Part shown: piece by piece, positions 22,874 to 35,700 of the stretch
How the letters are laid out: each line of letters opens with the position of its first letter
Position numbering within the stretch: the first letter of the stretch is position 1
Assembly (NCBI GenBank): GCA_029582165.1
Contig: CM055890.1
Location: forward strand, 9,241,787-9,305,786
Direction of reading: 5' to 3'
Length of the DNA: 64,000 nucleotides
Source: Portulaca oleracea
Taxonomy: Eukaryota; Streptophyta; Magnoliopsida; Caryophyllales; Portulacaceae
Made by a program: the position numbers and the translations under genes
Notes under the pieces: model-generated
Seen by the model: only the letters and a program-made list of their open reading frames with translations
Told to the model about the DNA's origin: nothing
Databases searched by the model: none

Positions 22874-22960
22874 ATTTCTATGCATTGTCCCTGTATCATA
22901 CAGTTTTGGTTCTTTAAATATAATATAGCCTTGATTTGTCTGCAAAAAAAAAAACATAAA
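21353..22960 (+). mobile_element. 5'-truncated L1-type LINE with A-tail
   Basis: A direct repeat GATCATCA flanks the unit (21345-21352 and 22961-22968) and an A-run (22944-22954, then CATAAA) ends it, which together are the hallmarks of target-primed reverse transcription. Only the last third of ORF2 is present. The content is in sense orientation and clearly related to the LINE at 48807-54858. Confidence 0.85.
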
Positions 22961-23041
22961 GATCATCAGCTCAAATCTCATTTCCATTGTAAAAGGGTTT
23001 TATTAGTGGGCGAATTGTAAATACCAACATAATTCTAGAAC

Positions 23042-23375
23042 TAGGATTATATTTATGGAAGTATCATGCTTCTGTCCTACTCATGAAATGAGTTTTATGA
23101 GCATATGTATATAATCTTATGAGCACACATATAAATTTATGAGCAATACTCATAAAATTAACAAGTGTACACATAACTCATAAAATAAAATTGTAAACTC
23201 ATAAAGTTATGAATAGTCATATATAAATTATGAACTTAAATTACAAATACGTATGTGACTAAAAATTGTGTACTTATAAATTTATACATGTATGCTTATA
23301 AAAATATACACTTATTCTCATTACCCATTCTGGGAGTACATCAGCATTATAGTACTCTCAGGAGTATAATCCAAT
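23042..23375. repeat. AT-rich repeat, copy 1
   Basis: It starts CTAGGATTATATTTATGG... and ends TAGTACTCTCAGGAGTATAATCC; GGATTATA appears inverted at the two ends. The ending recurs exactly at 29950-29972, closing a second, interrupted copy. Both are rich in TTATGAGCATA-type phrases. Probably a small DNA element; borders are approximate. Confidence 0.4.
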
Positions 23376-24023
23376 GAACTGAGCCTGGATACATGCCTTG
23401 GCCATGAAAATCATATTATAGTCCTAGAAATGTCATGCTTTTGTACTCTTAGCATGATTTTTTTGAGCATATATGTATAATTATGTGAACATACATGTAT
23501 AAATTTATGTGAATGCAATTTTCATTCTTGTTCATATACATATTTGCAATTTGAGTTCATAATTAGTTCTTTACTCATTTTTCACGAATACTAGAGGCTC
23601 TAAACCTCTAGTGAGAAAAAGCTTAGGATTTTGCCTTTGGGTTCTCTATTAATCAGAGAAAATGGAGGATTTTCCTGTCGAGACCCTTGATTAGATCGTT
23701 CTCCTCTCAGATATCCTCTTGACTCCTATTTATTCCACAAAATTGGTTCTTTTTCATATTTACATTTACTCCTTTCTCGATTGAGGGTCCTTGCTTATTT
23801 ACGGCTTGGAACCCTTCCCCGCACTTATTCAAACTCTTTTTGGATTGGACATGGAAAACTCTCTTTGATTTTCATTCTTAGCAAGAAGTACAACAACGTC
23901 TCCATATGACTCTCTTTGTGTCAGCTTAGACCCACATAATTTTGTTTGGTTTGTCCAAAATGTTTCGATCTAACAAGCTATTGAATAACATATCACTTGA
24001 TTGCCATGTTCTGGATGTCATCC

Positions 24024-24439
24024 TGTTGGAAAAAAATCAAGGCTGTTGGGAAAGAAACGAATCAAGGCTGTGGAGAACACAAGAAAACTGAGCCGTGGAA
24101 GAACCACTGCCTTGAAAGCGATTATGGCCCGACCTTGGTGCCAATCGGAATCGGCGGTCGCTCCCCAAGGTTAACTCAGATTATCCCGGGACACGTGCAC
24201 TCGTGGCCAAGGGTATGGAGTATGCAAAACTGTGTGCCCAGAAAGGAAGAGGAGAGGAGAGGAGAGGAGAAGAGAATTGTATTCGATGATGAACACAGTC
24301 CTCCAGAGGCTCCAATTTATAGGAGAAACTGGAAGCCAACAGCCACAAAAAACAGGAACTAAAAAAGAGATAAAAAGGGGGAACCATAAAGAAAGACTGA
24401 CTAAAAATGGAAAACGACTAATTGTAGCCATTACCAACA
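24024..24439 (-). repeat. 3' LTR of the copia element
   Basis: 416 bp. Contains a GAGGAGAGGAGAGG purine run on the plus strand, a minus-strand TATAAAT box (24315-24321) and a CACGTG G-box near 24191. Pairs with 28703-29116. Confidence 0.95.
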
Positions 24440-25044
24440 ATCCCCCACTAATGGCTTACAAAGTAGTCAAGAAAAGAAAAGGAAAAACTGGGCAAAACAG
24501 GTCAGATACTTAGATGTCAATATCTTTTGATTTGAATTGACACATTAGTGATTTGAGGCAACAGTCAATAATCTAACAAGTGGACTAGGCCTTAAACTTG
24601 GAAGACTTTGATTGAGACCCCCACAACACGTATCAACCTATAGAAAAACATACTCCGCGATAACATTTGCGCCTTTATGGCCATGCGCACACCTTGGGAC
24701 TCATAAGTGCTCTAGAGAGATAGCCAAAATCTCTCATAGAAGGCGGTTAAACCTTCACACTTACGTAGGTAATTCCATCAAGTCTATCTCAACATAAACC
24801 ACCACAAATGTGACTATGGAATTATTAAGAGCAATTAGCTCATCCTTACAATAAACAATCGGTGAATCCTTCAGTGCGTCACCCTCCACAAAGGGCGTGG
24901 ATTCATTAAGTGAATAATCTCAACCTTAGAAGCACTACTTTGCACCATAGGGATAAGGATGTAGTGCACCTCGAAGATTAGTATTGTTTCGTTGGACCAA
25001 ATAATTGGTATCCACCATACCTCTTCAAGCCATAGTCTTAAGCC
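24440..25044 (-). other. 3' untranslated region of the copia element
   Basis: From the end of the RNase H frame to the polypurine tract. No further ORF with recognisable motifs. Confidence 0.6.
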
Positions 25045-28000
25045 CTATCTCCCTCGATGCCTTAGAACAACTCGTCTAGTCAACCCCTTAGTGAGAGGAT
25101 CTGCCAAATTCTTCTCGGATCTCACATACTGCAAGGATATTACTCCATGCTTTAGCAATTGTCTCACTGCACTGTGTCTAACACGGATATGTCTCCTTTT
25201 CCCGTTGTAGACACTGTTATGAGCCACTCCTATTGCTGCATGTGAGTCAGAATGTATAGAGATAGGTGTCTCTTGTTTCTCCCATAGTGACACGTCAGCT
25301 AAGAGACCTCTAAGCCACTCTGCTTCTTGACCTGCCAACTCAAGAGCAATAAACTCAGATTCCATGGTAGAGCGGGCTATGCAAGTCTGTTTTGCATACT
25401 TCCACGAGATAGCCCCTCCACCCAAGGTAAAAACATAACCACTAGTAGAACTAACTTCATCATTATCAGAAATCCAGTTTGCATCACAATATCCTTCTAC
25501 AATAGCAGGAAATTTATTAAAGTGCAAACACCAATCCATTGTACCTTTTAGATACTTAAGCAAACGATGAAGTGCATTCCAATGTTCTTGACTAGGATTA
25601 TGAGTGTAGCGACTCAATCTACTCACAGCATAAGCAATATCAGGACGAGTAAAGTTAATCAAAAACATTACACTTCCTATAATTTTAGCATACTCAGATT
25701 GAGACACATAGAACCGTTGTTCTTCTTTAAAGGTATACTGGGATCGTAGGGAGTTCTAACAGGTGTCACATCAAACATGTTAAATTTCTTTAACACTTTC
25801 TCAATATAGTGTGACTGACACAAAGCATAACCAGAGTTGGTTTTCCGAATTTTAATCCCTAAGATCACATCGGCTTCACCCATATCTTTCATTTCAAACA
25901 AAGAAGACAACAACATTTTAGTCTCATTGACTACAAGCAAATTTGTACCAAAGATCAGCATATCATCAACATATAAGCATATGAGCACACAATCTGATCC
26001 TATCATCTTGGAATAGACACAAGAATCAGACAAATTTGTAACAAATCCATTTTTCACAGGAGAACTATCAAACTTCTCAAACCACTGTTTAGGAGCTTGC
26101 TTTAGGCCATAAAGAGATTTTCTCAATCTGCATATTTTATCCTCCTGACTTGGTACTTCACAACCCTCAGGTTGGGTCATATAGATTTCTTCCTCTAAGT
26201 CACCATTAAGAAAAGTTGTCTTTACATCCATTTGATGCACAACATGATCAAAAATCGCAGCTAACGCAATCAACGTTCTAATGGTGCTTATTTTCGTAAC
26301 AGGAGAATAGGTGTCGAAATAATCTATCCCTTTCTTTTGGTCAAAACCTCCAATGACAAGTATAGCCTTGTATTTATCAATTGAACCGTCAGACCTCAAT
26401 TTCTTTTTGAAAATCCATTTACTACTAATAGGTCTACAACCCTTAGGTAAATCAGTTAATTCCCAAGTTTTATTAGACACTAGGGAATCTATTTCACTTC
26501 TAATGGCTTCCTTCCAAAAGGTTGCATCAATAGACCTAATAACCTCAACATAGGTTTTTGGATCTTCATCAATTAGAAATAAGGTCACAAAAACCTCAGT
26601 CAAAGCATCCACATCATAATGATTAAAAACTTCAACTAGGAAAGCAGTAACAAATCATGTCCGAAATCAGCTGTAGTTCTTTGTCTTTTACTTATTCTAG
26701 GCTCAATTTCCACATTTCTAGTACTAGAACTAGCAACAGGCAAGCTCACATTTTCAGGTACTACATCAGACACAACATCAGTTACCACATTAGGCACATT
26801 CTTTTTCAACGGAAACACATGCTCAAAAAATTCAGCATCTCTATATTCAGAAATTGAATAATCACTCAAAGACATGAAACGATAGGCAGCACTATTTTGA
26901 GCATATCCAATAAAAACAGCATCAAAGGTCTTTGGGCCTATGTTGGTACGCTTATGACTAGGTAAAGCCACTTTAGCCAAACACCCCCACACTTTTAAAT
27001 AATTCAAATTCGGGCCATATCCTTTCCAAAGTTCATATGGGGTATGATCCCTCTTTTTATGGGGAACTCTATTGAGAATAAAACAGGCAGTCAAAACAAC
27101 TTCCCCCCACATGTTATCAGGAAATCCAGAACTTATAAGCATAGCATTCATCATTTCCTTAAGGGTACGGTTCTTACGCTCTGCTATACCATTTTGTTAA
27201 GGGGTGTAAGGAGCGGTAGTCTCATGAATAATACCATTTTTCTCACAGAAAATAGCTAAAGAGGTTGAGTCATATTCACCACCCCTATCAGACCTAAGCC
27301 TCTTGATTTTCCGGTCTAGTTGATTCTCAACTTCTGCCTTATATTTTAAGAACACTTCTTCAGCCTCGTCTTTAGACCTCAAAAGGTAAACTTTTGTATA
27401 TCTAGAGAAGTCATCTACAAAGGTAATATACCATTTCTTTCCTCCTTTGCTCATTGTGTTCTTAAAGTCGGTTAGGTCTGAAAGAACAAGCTCAAGCAAC
27501 TGAGTTGATCTCGTAGTTACTGACTTAAAAGGTTTCTTGGCAAATTTTGCCTCAACACAAACATCACATTTAGAACAACTTTCTGTGCTAACATTTGGAA
27601 TTAATTTCATGTTCTTTAGTCTGTTTACGGAAGCATAATTCACATGTCCAAGTCTACCATGCCAAAGGTTAACAGATACAGCAATATAAGCAAAAGTAGA
27701 AGCATTTCCATTAGCATCAGATGTAACATTCAGAACATATAAGCCATCACTACGATACCCCTTCCCAACAAATACCCCATTACGAAGGATAACAATTTTT
27801 CCAGCCTTTTGGTTCACCTCAAAACCAGCAACATCAAGGAGGCTACTAGAAACTAGATTTCTACGAAGGGAAGGGACATACAACACGTTGTTCAAGCATA
27901 AAGGTTTTCCAGAAGTAAATTTAAGGAGAACTTTCCCTTTACCTAGTACCGCAGCAATGGAAGAATTTCCCATGAAGACATGTTCACCATCAGGAACCTC

Positions 28001-28099
28001 TTCAAAGTCATGCATCAGATTATTGTTGGTGCAGAAATGTCTAGTTGCTCCATTGTCCAGAATCCACTCGTTGTTGTTAGTCACGAGATTAGCTTCCAC
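25045..28099 (-). pseudogene. copia pol: protease, integrase, RT, RNase H
   Basis: Read right to left. Protease motif WILDNGATRH (~28050; the usual D-S-G is D-N-G), GAG-pre-integrase zinc region (HGRLGHVNY ... C-x2-C at ~27560), integrase core with SDLT, FVDDFSRY and RSDRGGEYDS. A TAA at 27197-27199 interrupts the frame just after TTAPYTP. The same frame continues through the integrase end (27154-26636); then a frameshift leads to RT (26612-25677) with YVDD at 25962-25973, and another leads to RNase H (25707-25045) with CDANWISD and the ADPLTKGL end. At least one stop and two frameshifts disable it. Confidence 0.92.
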
Positions 28100-28681
28100 G
28101 ATTCATCGCAGAATACTTGATCTCCTCGGTCATTAGCTTGATTACTATTACATCGGTAATGGTTTCTGGTGGGTTTGAACTGCTCCTTTGCTCTGATTGC
28201 ACTGATATGCCTTGTGGCCAGGTTTGCCACAGACATGACAGAGAACCTTCTACTTCTGGATTTTAGTATTAGGCTTGTTCAGTTGTTTCTGATGCTTGGA
28301 TTGCTTCTAATCCTTCTTATTCTTTCCTTTGAACCTGTCTTTATTAGCAGGAACAGAAGATTCAACCAGGTTAGCTTTAACATAATTCAAAGAGAGAGAA
28401 GACATCTTATCTTTCAAACGATTTGTTTCCTCAGTTCTCATGTGGCTGATTAATTTTTGAAGGGTCAGATCCTTCTTCTTGTGTTTGCGACAATTCCTAT
28501 AGTCACTCCAGGATGGTGGTGTTGGTGCTTCTGGATCTTCAAGATGAGGTGAGGACAACACATAATCAATCTTTAACTGTTCAAGACAGAGCAATAACTT
28601 TTGGGGCCATCGTTTGAAGTTAGTTCCATCGAAAGGCTCAATTTTGTAGATCTCAGCGAGGGTTTTAGGAGGAGCAGCCAT
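28100..28681 (-). pseudogene. copia gag, internally shortened
   Basis: Starts MAAPPKTLAEIYKIEPFDG 21 bp after the 5' LTR. After ~50 residues of normal N-terminus it jumps to PPSWSDYRN, a motif that in relatives lies much further on, so the middle of the capsid domain seems deleted (family knowledge). The frame stops at 28307, but continues in phase, with another stop, to the CCHC knuckle CHVCGKPGHKAYQC at ~28198-28241. Without the capsid core it could not form a particle. Confidence 0.75.
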
Positions 28682-28702
28682 TGATAGTAATCGCTTTCAA
28701 AT

Positions 28703-29116
28703 TGTTGGAAAAAAATCAAGGCTGCCGGGAAAGAAACGAATCAAGGCTGTGGAGAACACAAGAAAACTGAGTCGTGGAAGAACCACTGTCTTGAAAGCGA
28801 TTACGGCCCGACCTCGGTGCCAATCGGAATTGTCGGTCGCTCCCCAAGGTTAACTCAGATTATCCCGGGACACGTGCACTCGTGGACAAGGATATGGAGT
28901 ATGCAAAACTGTGTGCCCAGAAGGGAAGAGGAGAGGAGAGGAGAGGAGAAGAGAATTGTATTCGATGATGAACACAATCCTCCAAAGGCTCCAATTTATA
29001 GGAGAAACTGGAAGCCAACAGCCACCAAAAACAGGAACTAAAAAAGAGATAAAAAGGGGGAACCACAAAAAAAGACTGACTAAAAATGGAAAACGGCTAA
29101 TTGTAGCCATTCAACA
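28703..29116 (-). repeat. 5' LTR of the copia element
   Basis: 414 bp, nearly identical to 24024-24439, ending TTCAACA at the TSD. It holds the promoter for minus-strand transcription. Confidence 0.95.
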
Positions 29117-29984
29117 CATCCATCCTCTCTGAAAACTCAATTTCAACCTTCTACTCGTCCCCTCTCTCATGGGTCCTCGTCCTGACCAACTCCATTTTCA
29201 GAGTTCTTGAAAACCTACCGGTTAGTTTTAAGTTTTGTGTTTAGATAAGTGTATATCACCCGTATCAGCCATGGTTGTGAAGGGTTTTCTGAACTCCTCC
29301 AGCCTAGGCAGCCACCGGAAACTTCGTCTGTGATCACAAGCAAACCATCTTGCCTTCTCCATCGCCAAGTGGGATGGCCAAGTCTTCGTTGTCGTTGTCT
29401 GTCGATACCATCAAGTCGAGCCTCCGTCGCGATTCTCTCTCTGCCTCCGTCGGGATCCCTACATTCATCACCGTATCGGCCGCCACCCCTAGGAGCCCAC
29501 ATTGGTTTCCTTATTCCAGATCTAATGAGGTGTCTTTTTGTCAACTCTTGAGTTTGGCCCCCAAGATTTCTTAGCTAACTTCTTATTATTTTTTAGGCTT
29601 TTAGCCCTTTGATGGTGACCCTTCAGTGTAATTGTTTTCTTCTTTAGTTCTTTGGTTCTTGCTATAGTGTTTTGTTATTTTTTACTTTTTTGTAGTTTAG
29701 TTTTTTGTCTTTTTGGTTAGTTACTTGATCCTGGAGAATAGGTTTCTAGCCACAGGTTAATCCCTCTCACCATTTACCCTATAGATGGTGGACCTTTCTA
29801 TTTACACGAGTTCAAAAAAAAAAAATTGAGTCCATAATTTGTACATGACCATGCATTTATGACTTTATGATTTTACAATTTTCAATTTAGATGAGAATGT
29901 GTACACTTCTTTGTTCATAAAAGTATACACTAGGAGTAAATGAACATAGTACTCTCAGGAGTATAATCCTAATTCTGCCTTGGC

Positions 29985-30550
29985 CAGATTAGGCCCGATA
30001 TCCAACTCACCTAAATGTTTTGGCACAAAAATACCTTGTTTGTATGGCTCTTCTAATATAGATTTTCTTTGTTAAGTTAACGCGGGGTAGTATGAAAGGA
30101 TACCTATATAGACAGTCTTCACTCCATGCAATGAAGTACACAAAAATATTGATTCCGATGGATCGACTATACGTACCTTATAGAAAATAAAATATGAAAC
30201 TGAGAGTGTACAAAACATCATATAACTTTAATAAAAGTAATATTGCCTATTCTGTGTAGACCACTCTTTCAAGCAAGGTCACCATTTCGTGATGGTAATG
30301 TTGAGCAGGGAGAGGATATGTATACTTTCATTAACGAGTAGCCTTTTGGATAATTACGGCATAGTAGAAGGAATGACATACTACGGACCCCTGATTACTG
30401 TAAAGAATCTTAGAGAAAGTAATAGAAACTCCATGTTTTGTATGTATTGGATTGTTGATAATTGTACACCCGGGTCGTATATAAATACATCCTACAATTT
30501 GTAATTAACAAATATAGCAATCCTGACTAGGACTCTTTGATTAATTGTAC
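29985..30550. other. Intergenic, nothing recognised
   Basis: AT-rich, with a short plus-strand frame at 30289-30504 that has no recognised features. Confidence 0.45.
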
Positions 30551-30810
30551 CCCCTCCGTTCCATATTAATTGTCACTTTGATTAGTTTACTATCACGATC
30601 TCCAATGATACTCTTTGATTGATAATTTTCTATATAATATTTTCATTAACAATTGTAATGTTATAATTTTAGGATAATATTTCTCATTACAAATCTAATG
30701 GTGGTAATTTTATATAACAAATTATTGTATATATTGAGAAATTTTTATAGTCAAACTTTTTAAAGTTCGACTGCACAATTTTCAAAGACGACAATTAATA
30801 TGGAATGGAC
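30551..30810. repeat. Stowaway-like MITE (~260 bp)
   Basis: The left end CCCCTCCGTTCCATATTAATTGTC is mirrored by GACAATTAATATGGAATGGAC at the right end, giving ~20-bp terminal inverted repeats. CTCCGTTCC-type ends and no coding sequence fit Stowaway MITEs. Confidence 0.75.
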
Positions 30811-31111
30811 TAATTAACCTCCAACTAATAACATACTAATCTTTACATCCCACCTAGAACATAACTAATGATGTTGAACTTCTCCCTAGGGTTTCGTCAT
30901 CATCATATCAACACGTTGCTCCTTTGAAGGAACATATTGGGTTTGCAAAATTCATTCTATCAGTTTGTCATAAATGTAATGACAAGAAATTCGTAAATGT
31001 TTGATATGTTCATGAAATATCAATGAACAACGATTTGTATAGTTGGTTTATTATCACCAAAAAAAAGGTAAACAGATAATGATTCCCCATTCTTTTATGC
31101 AATAACTTACT

Positions 31112-31360
31112 GTGTGGTACCGCACCACACCGCACTACTCAATATTCTACCACACTCCACCACACTTTACCACAATCATTACCAAAATATCTTCTTACTT
31201 CTCTCTCCTCACTTTTCTCCTCTACTTTTTACATTCTCTCTCCTCACATACCCCACCTACCATAACTCCCACCACAACTCACCATAACCCACCACACTTC
31301 ACCACACTTTTTTAAATTCCACTGCACCGCACCATTACCACACCGCATCTCACCGTATAA
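31112..31360. repeat. CCACAC-rich low-complexity block
   Basis: Irregular repeats of ACCACACT, ACCGCACC and CTCTCTCCTCAC. A frame on the plus strand (31112-31315) is a by-product. Ends ACCGCACCACACCGCAC and ACCGCACCATTACCACACCGC are similar in direct orientation. Origin unknown. Confidence 0.5.
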
Positions 31361-31389
31361 AAGAACAGAGCCTAATTAATCAAGGTAGA

Positions 31390-32772
31390 AATCATGCATC
31401 AGACTAGAAATCCACTTGAAACTAATGTAGAGGCTGACACATAATGATATTCAGCTTCAACTGATGATTTGGAGACTATGTTTTTTTTCCTTAGGCATTC
31501 AGGACAATAGGAATCCCCCACCCGCCCCCCCCCCCCCCCAACCACACACACACAACAAATACAAATTAACCAATTAGATTGTGTGTCGAATACTTACAAG
31601 CACCCCAACCTACATCACAGTAGGTCTAAAGTTTTCGATTATTCATCCCTAGATAGAATAACCCTTTGTTGGCATATCCCTATAGGTATTTCAGAATATG
31701 TATAACAGCTTCACAGTGTGGGTCCCGTGACATTGGAGAAATTGGCTAAGGTATTGAACTAAATAAGAAATATCAGGTCATGTGAGAGTTAAGTATAAGG
31801 GCACCAATCAACCTCCTATTTCTAAGGATCCTCTAAGGTAGAACCACATTTTCTAGACAACTTTAAGCCTTTTAGTAATGGAAGCTTTCCTAGTTTAGCA
31901 CCAGCTAAGCCAACATCAGACAAGATATCCAAGATGTACTTCTAAGTCTTCTATATATTCAAGAAAGTCCTAGTAAAGGACCTTACTATTTCAATACCCA
32001 AGAAATACCAAGCAAATCAAAGATCCTTTATGCTAATACAAAATAGATCTCATCTTTGAGAAGCTGAATAGTAGAGAAAACATTGCTTGTGATATTGAGC
32101 AGATCATCACGTAGGCCAATACAATCACGAAATCATTCTTCTTATTAATAAGAAATAATCTCAGTTAGAGTATGTTTAACTGTTTGCAATTCTTATCCTT
32201 CACTTGTTCTACACCCTTAATCACTATTCCGGGTTATACTTGGTGTTATAGATCCATTTGAGGTCAAAGTCTTTATTTATTTATTTTTACCCATGAGGGA
32301 AGGGAGTGAAGAACCAAATATGATTTTGCTCAAGTGCCAACAATTCCTTCTCCATGGCATGTACCCACTCAAAATACTATTGTTCTTGTGCATAACTACA
32401 AGGTTCGGGATTTTGTTGTACTTTACTGAGGGAGACTATATAAGTAGGAGAAAGATGTTCCCGGTTGGAGAAAGAAAATAAGGATAAGGACAAGAAGATA
32501 GGGGTTGAGAAAGGTGAGTAGTAAATTCAACAAAAGATGTCGCAGTTTACCTTAAAGCTATGGGGATTTAAAATCCTTCAACCAAGTCGGTGGCTTTGAA
32601 AGCCTATGGGATCTTTGTGGCAAAAAAGAAGATGGAAAGGGATCATGATGAAGATGGGACATAGGAGAATGAACAGAATCAACAATGGATGTGAATAGAT
32701 AACGCATGTTTATCACCCTAAAGGTGAGCCTTTATGAATAATCATCAAGGCCCAAGGATCAACATTAGCATC
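31390..32772 (-). pseudogene. Ty1/copia RT-RNase H remnant
   Basis: On the minus strand, in order: EWVHAMEKELLALEQNHIW (~32365-32300), the WIYNTKYNP block (~32250), RT end with ILDILSDVGLAGAKLGKLP (~31940-31870), then QYLSQFL and CEAVIHILKYL (~31750-31690) and CDVGWGACKYSTHNLIG (~31610-31560). These are the RT start and RNase H blocks of copia Pol, heavily decayed with many stops. It is cut at its upstream end by the CACTA element. A poly-C run lies at 31525-31539. Confidence 0.7.
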
Positions 32773-35700
32773 CACTACAAGAAAAGATGTGTTTAACCAT
32801 ACTTAAAATGGTTGTTAGCCACACCTATAAATGCAGCTAAGACTACTCCCCACACTTAACTAAGTGTGCTGTTGGAAACTGTGGGGAAAATTTAGCCACA
32901 CTTACTATGTGTGGTAAGCACTTACACTAGCCACACATATATGTAAAGGGAATACTTTGATTCACTGCACTTGCATGTGTGGATAATTGCTTGCACATAT
33001 ATGTGTGGGGAAGTTTACCTCTTTAAAACTATAAGCCCCAATTTACTTGCACATATAAGTGCGGAAAACCATTAATAAATAACAACTTTTTAAACCCAAC
33101 TAATTTTATTAGTTATTATATTTCTTAATAATTATTTTATTATTTAATGTTAATTTATATGTTAATGTAAGCACTTATATACATATATATATATATATAT
33201 ATTACGCAAAGTATAAACGTTTCTCAACTTTAAAAAAAACACTTCAACCTTACATTAAAATTGTTGTAAAATGTGTATTATGTAATATTACCAGCTAAGT
33301 CAACTTCAAAATAATCTAAAGTTGGAACCTAACAAAGTCAAGTCAAATATTTGTCATTACAAAGTCAAATATTAGTCAAATAATTCATAATATATCAACA
33401 AATTTGTCTAAGCAAAAGTAAAACTTAAAATTAATTGGATGTGTAATAATTGGAGAACTCAACATCATCACTCTTCAAGAATAACATCGTCCATTCCTTT
33501 TTCCGCATTGTTGTTGGCTACCTAAAATTATCAAACCAAACAATTGGAGCAATCATTAAACCATCTTACATTAACTTTTACACAACAACAAAAAATCGTA
33601 AATGAGATACATTTATTGAGGGCAAGATATACTTACAAGATATAACTTTTACGTAACACCAAGGTACCAAACAGCACAAAAATAACATTCGTTCCTCAAA
33701 CCAACACAAATCGAATCAAACACCAAATTAATAAATAGCATATATCTGCTAACTTCTGTCGATACCCATAGAGAAGGAAGAACTGAAATAAATACACAGC
33801 AAGAAATAGACAGGTACACTTACCTGAATGCTATTGTTGCTTCAACCTTTGAAATTGACACCTTCTTGCGTAGAATATATCAGAACATTAGGAAACTCAT
33901 AAGGAATGGATACATAAATCGGCCAAATCAAATAATTAATTTACCTTCAATATTTCTGTGATTTTAAAGCGAGGATTTGTGCAGAGCGAAGCTGTGCTTT
34001 TTTCTTGCAAAGAACAAGCTTCCAGGGTGGGGGGAATTGGAAGTAAAAAAAACAGAGAAATTAGGAGTCTGGGACGTTGGGAAATATGCACATGGAGATA
34101 CAAAGTGGGAAGAGGCAATTTGACTAAAAATAGTGCAGAAGATGACTTGTAGTGGGCAAAGAAAAATTGCCATATAATGCAATACCATACAGTTTGCCTA
34201 TATATTGATATAATTGGAATTTTTGTTCTATCAAATTGAAGTTGACAAGTGAGGAATTGAAAAAGGATGAAATCCAGACTAAATTCATACCCAAAATCGA
34301 CGTAGAAAGAAAAATAAGCAAAAAGAAAAGGCAAAGTAGCTTTCAAAGGAACACAACAATGAAAATCAATGTGTACACATGTGCTTCTGTCCATGACCAC
34401 AGAGAAGGCAGAAATGAGCAAACTCATAAGCACCCCATACATAATTGACCAAATCAATAATTAAACTTCAAATAAGATAGAAGTTTACCTTGAAAATTAA
34501 AATCAAAGCTTACATCAAGATCAATTTTACCACACTAATAACCAAAAATATACCAAGAATTCAAATAAAGTGACACAACCTATACAAAATGAATTAGCAA
34601 TTAGTACAGTAGGCACTGGGACTACTATTAGACATTAGAAACACAACAAGTAATCAAACAATTAAATTATCAAACATGGATAGAAAGGGCAAATTAAGCA
34701 CAATTGTGCAACTAGACGTATCAACCAATTCAAGGGTACCAAGGTCTAACTCAATTAAGCACAACATGGATAGCAAGAGCCATTAAGCACAGTTAGAACT
34801 TAGAAGTCAATTAGGCATCCACAAGTTTTTACCTGTCAATGAAACACATTTGCAAAGGTGCTCCGCCTTAATGCAGGATCAAGATGGCCTCAACCATAGA
34901 GTATTCAAATGTCAGAATGGATCCATAAAGTTTCACTATACCTAAATGAGACCTCCTAGTCCTCAGAACACACAATGTTGACAGGAGAAGGACAAGAGAT
35001 AGCCAAATAAGCAGATACTGGACACAAACATATATTAGTAGTCGAATACGATTCATGATACCCACGCACCATTGTCATTTCATACAAATACTTTCATTGA
35101 CCACTGCTTGAAAATGGACACTTACACTTCCTTTCTTGACCTAGAACATGCAAAAAATTCAAGTGAAAAAGTGTCTATGTTGCAGACTTATAATCGAGTT
35201 TGAGAAACATATCACATGTTTATTTATTGTCAAACTACCTAGAAACTCAGTGAGCCACTACCAATCAACAAATCAGCCCAAAACTCAAACTAATCATGGT
35301 TCAATGTCGCTAGACAAGTAGTTAAACATGCTATATAATTGTTCTCATCAAAAGTAGTTCCTCAATAAACAACAGTTAGGATATGTCACATACCGATAAA
35401 ATAGTTAAACAATGCTGAGAGTATAGAAAATCCAGTGGAAATCTGGCAGGAAACCGCTCATCAGCCGGTGGAACTCTGGCAGGAAAAAGATATTAAGAAT
35501 TTACCCTTAGTATAGAAAAATATAGAAAATCCATAAAAATAGAAGTATAGGCAAGAGTACAGAAAAATATGGAGCCCTTGGTATTTTGGTACGAAAAAAT
35601 AAGAATATACTAAGAATTATAAATAATCCATGTATGAAAGAGAAAATGAATACTGATATACATACCAATTTCCAGTTCAAGTGTGTTTTCTCACTCCCAT

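Larger units (their letters stand above)
24024..29116 (-). mobile_element. Ty1/copia retrotransposon, complete but mutated
   Basis: Two LTRs (24024-24439 and 28703-29116) with TG..CA ends are flanked by the 5-bp TSD CATCC (24019-24023 and 29117-29121). The polypurine tract on the minus strand is AGTGGGGGAT (24440-24449), so transcription runs right to left. Domain order gag, protease, integrase, RT, RNase H is that of Ty1/copia. The LTRs are almost identical, so the insertion is young. The sequence after the 5' LTR does not show the usual initiator-Met primer site. Confidence 0.95.
23565..29825 (+). mobile_element. Poly(A) retroposon with 14-bp TSD, split by a copia element
   Basis: TTGAGTTCATAATT at 23551-23564 and TTGAGTCCATAATT at 29826-29839 (one mismatch) flank a unit that ends in a 12-base A-run at 29814-29825. 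Without the copia insertion it is about 1.17 kb. The left part has a short ATG frame starting MEDFPVETL that soon stops; the right part (29270-29574) is GC-richer with short frames of no recognised family. It could be a truncated LINE, a SINE-like element or a retrocopy of a gene. Confidence 0.55.
23420..29975. repeat. AT-rich repeat, copy 2, split by later insertions
   Basis: 23420-23564 (AGTCCTAGAAATGTCATGCTTTTGTAC... with TGAGCATATATGTATAA) and 29840-29975 (ending AGTACTCTCAGGAGTATAAT) look like the two parts of a second copy of the repeat at 23042. The retroposon 23565-29825 lies between. The reading is supported by the shared ends; no alignment was run. Confidence 0.35.

Noticed and set aside
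33936..34457. 173-codon minus-strand frame in the CACTA element as a transposase
   Set aside because: Hydrophobic, low-complexity protein with none of the CACTA transposase motifs.
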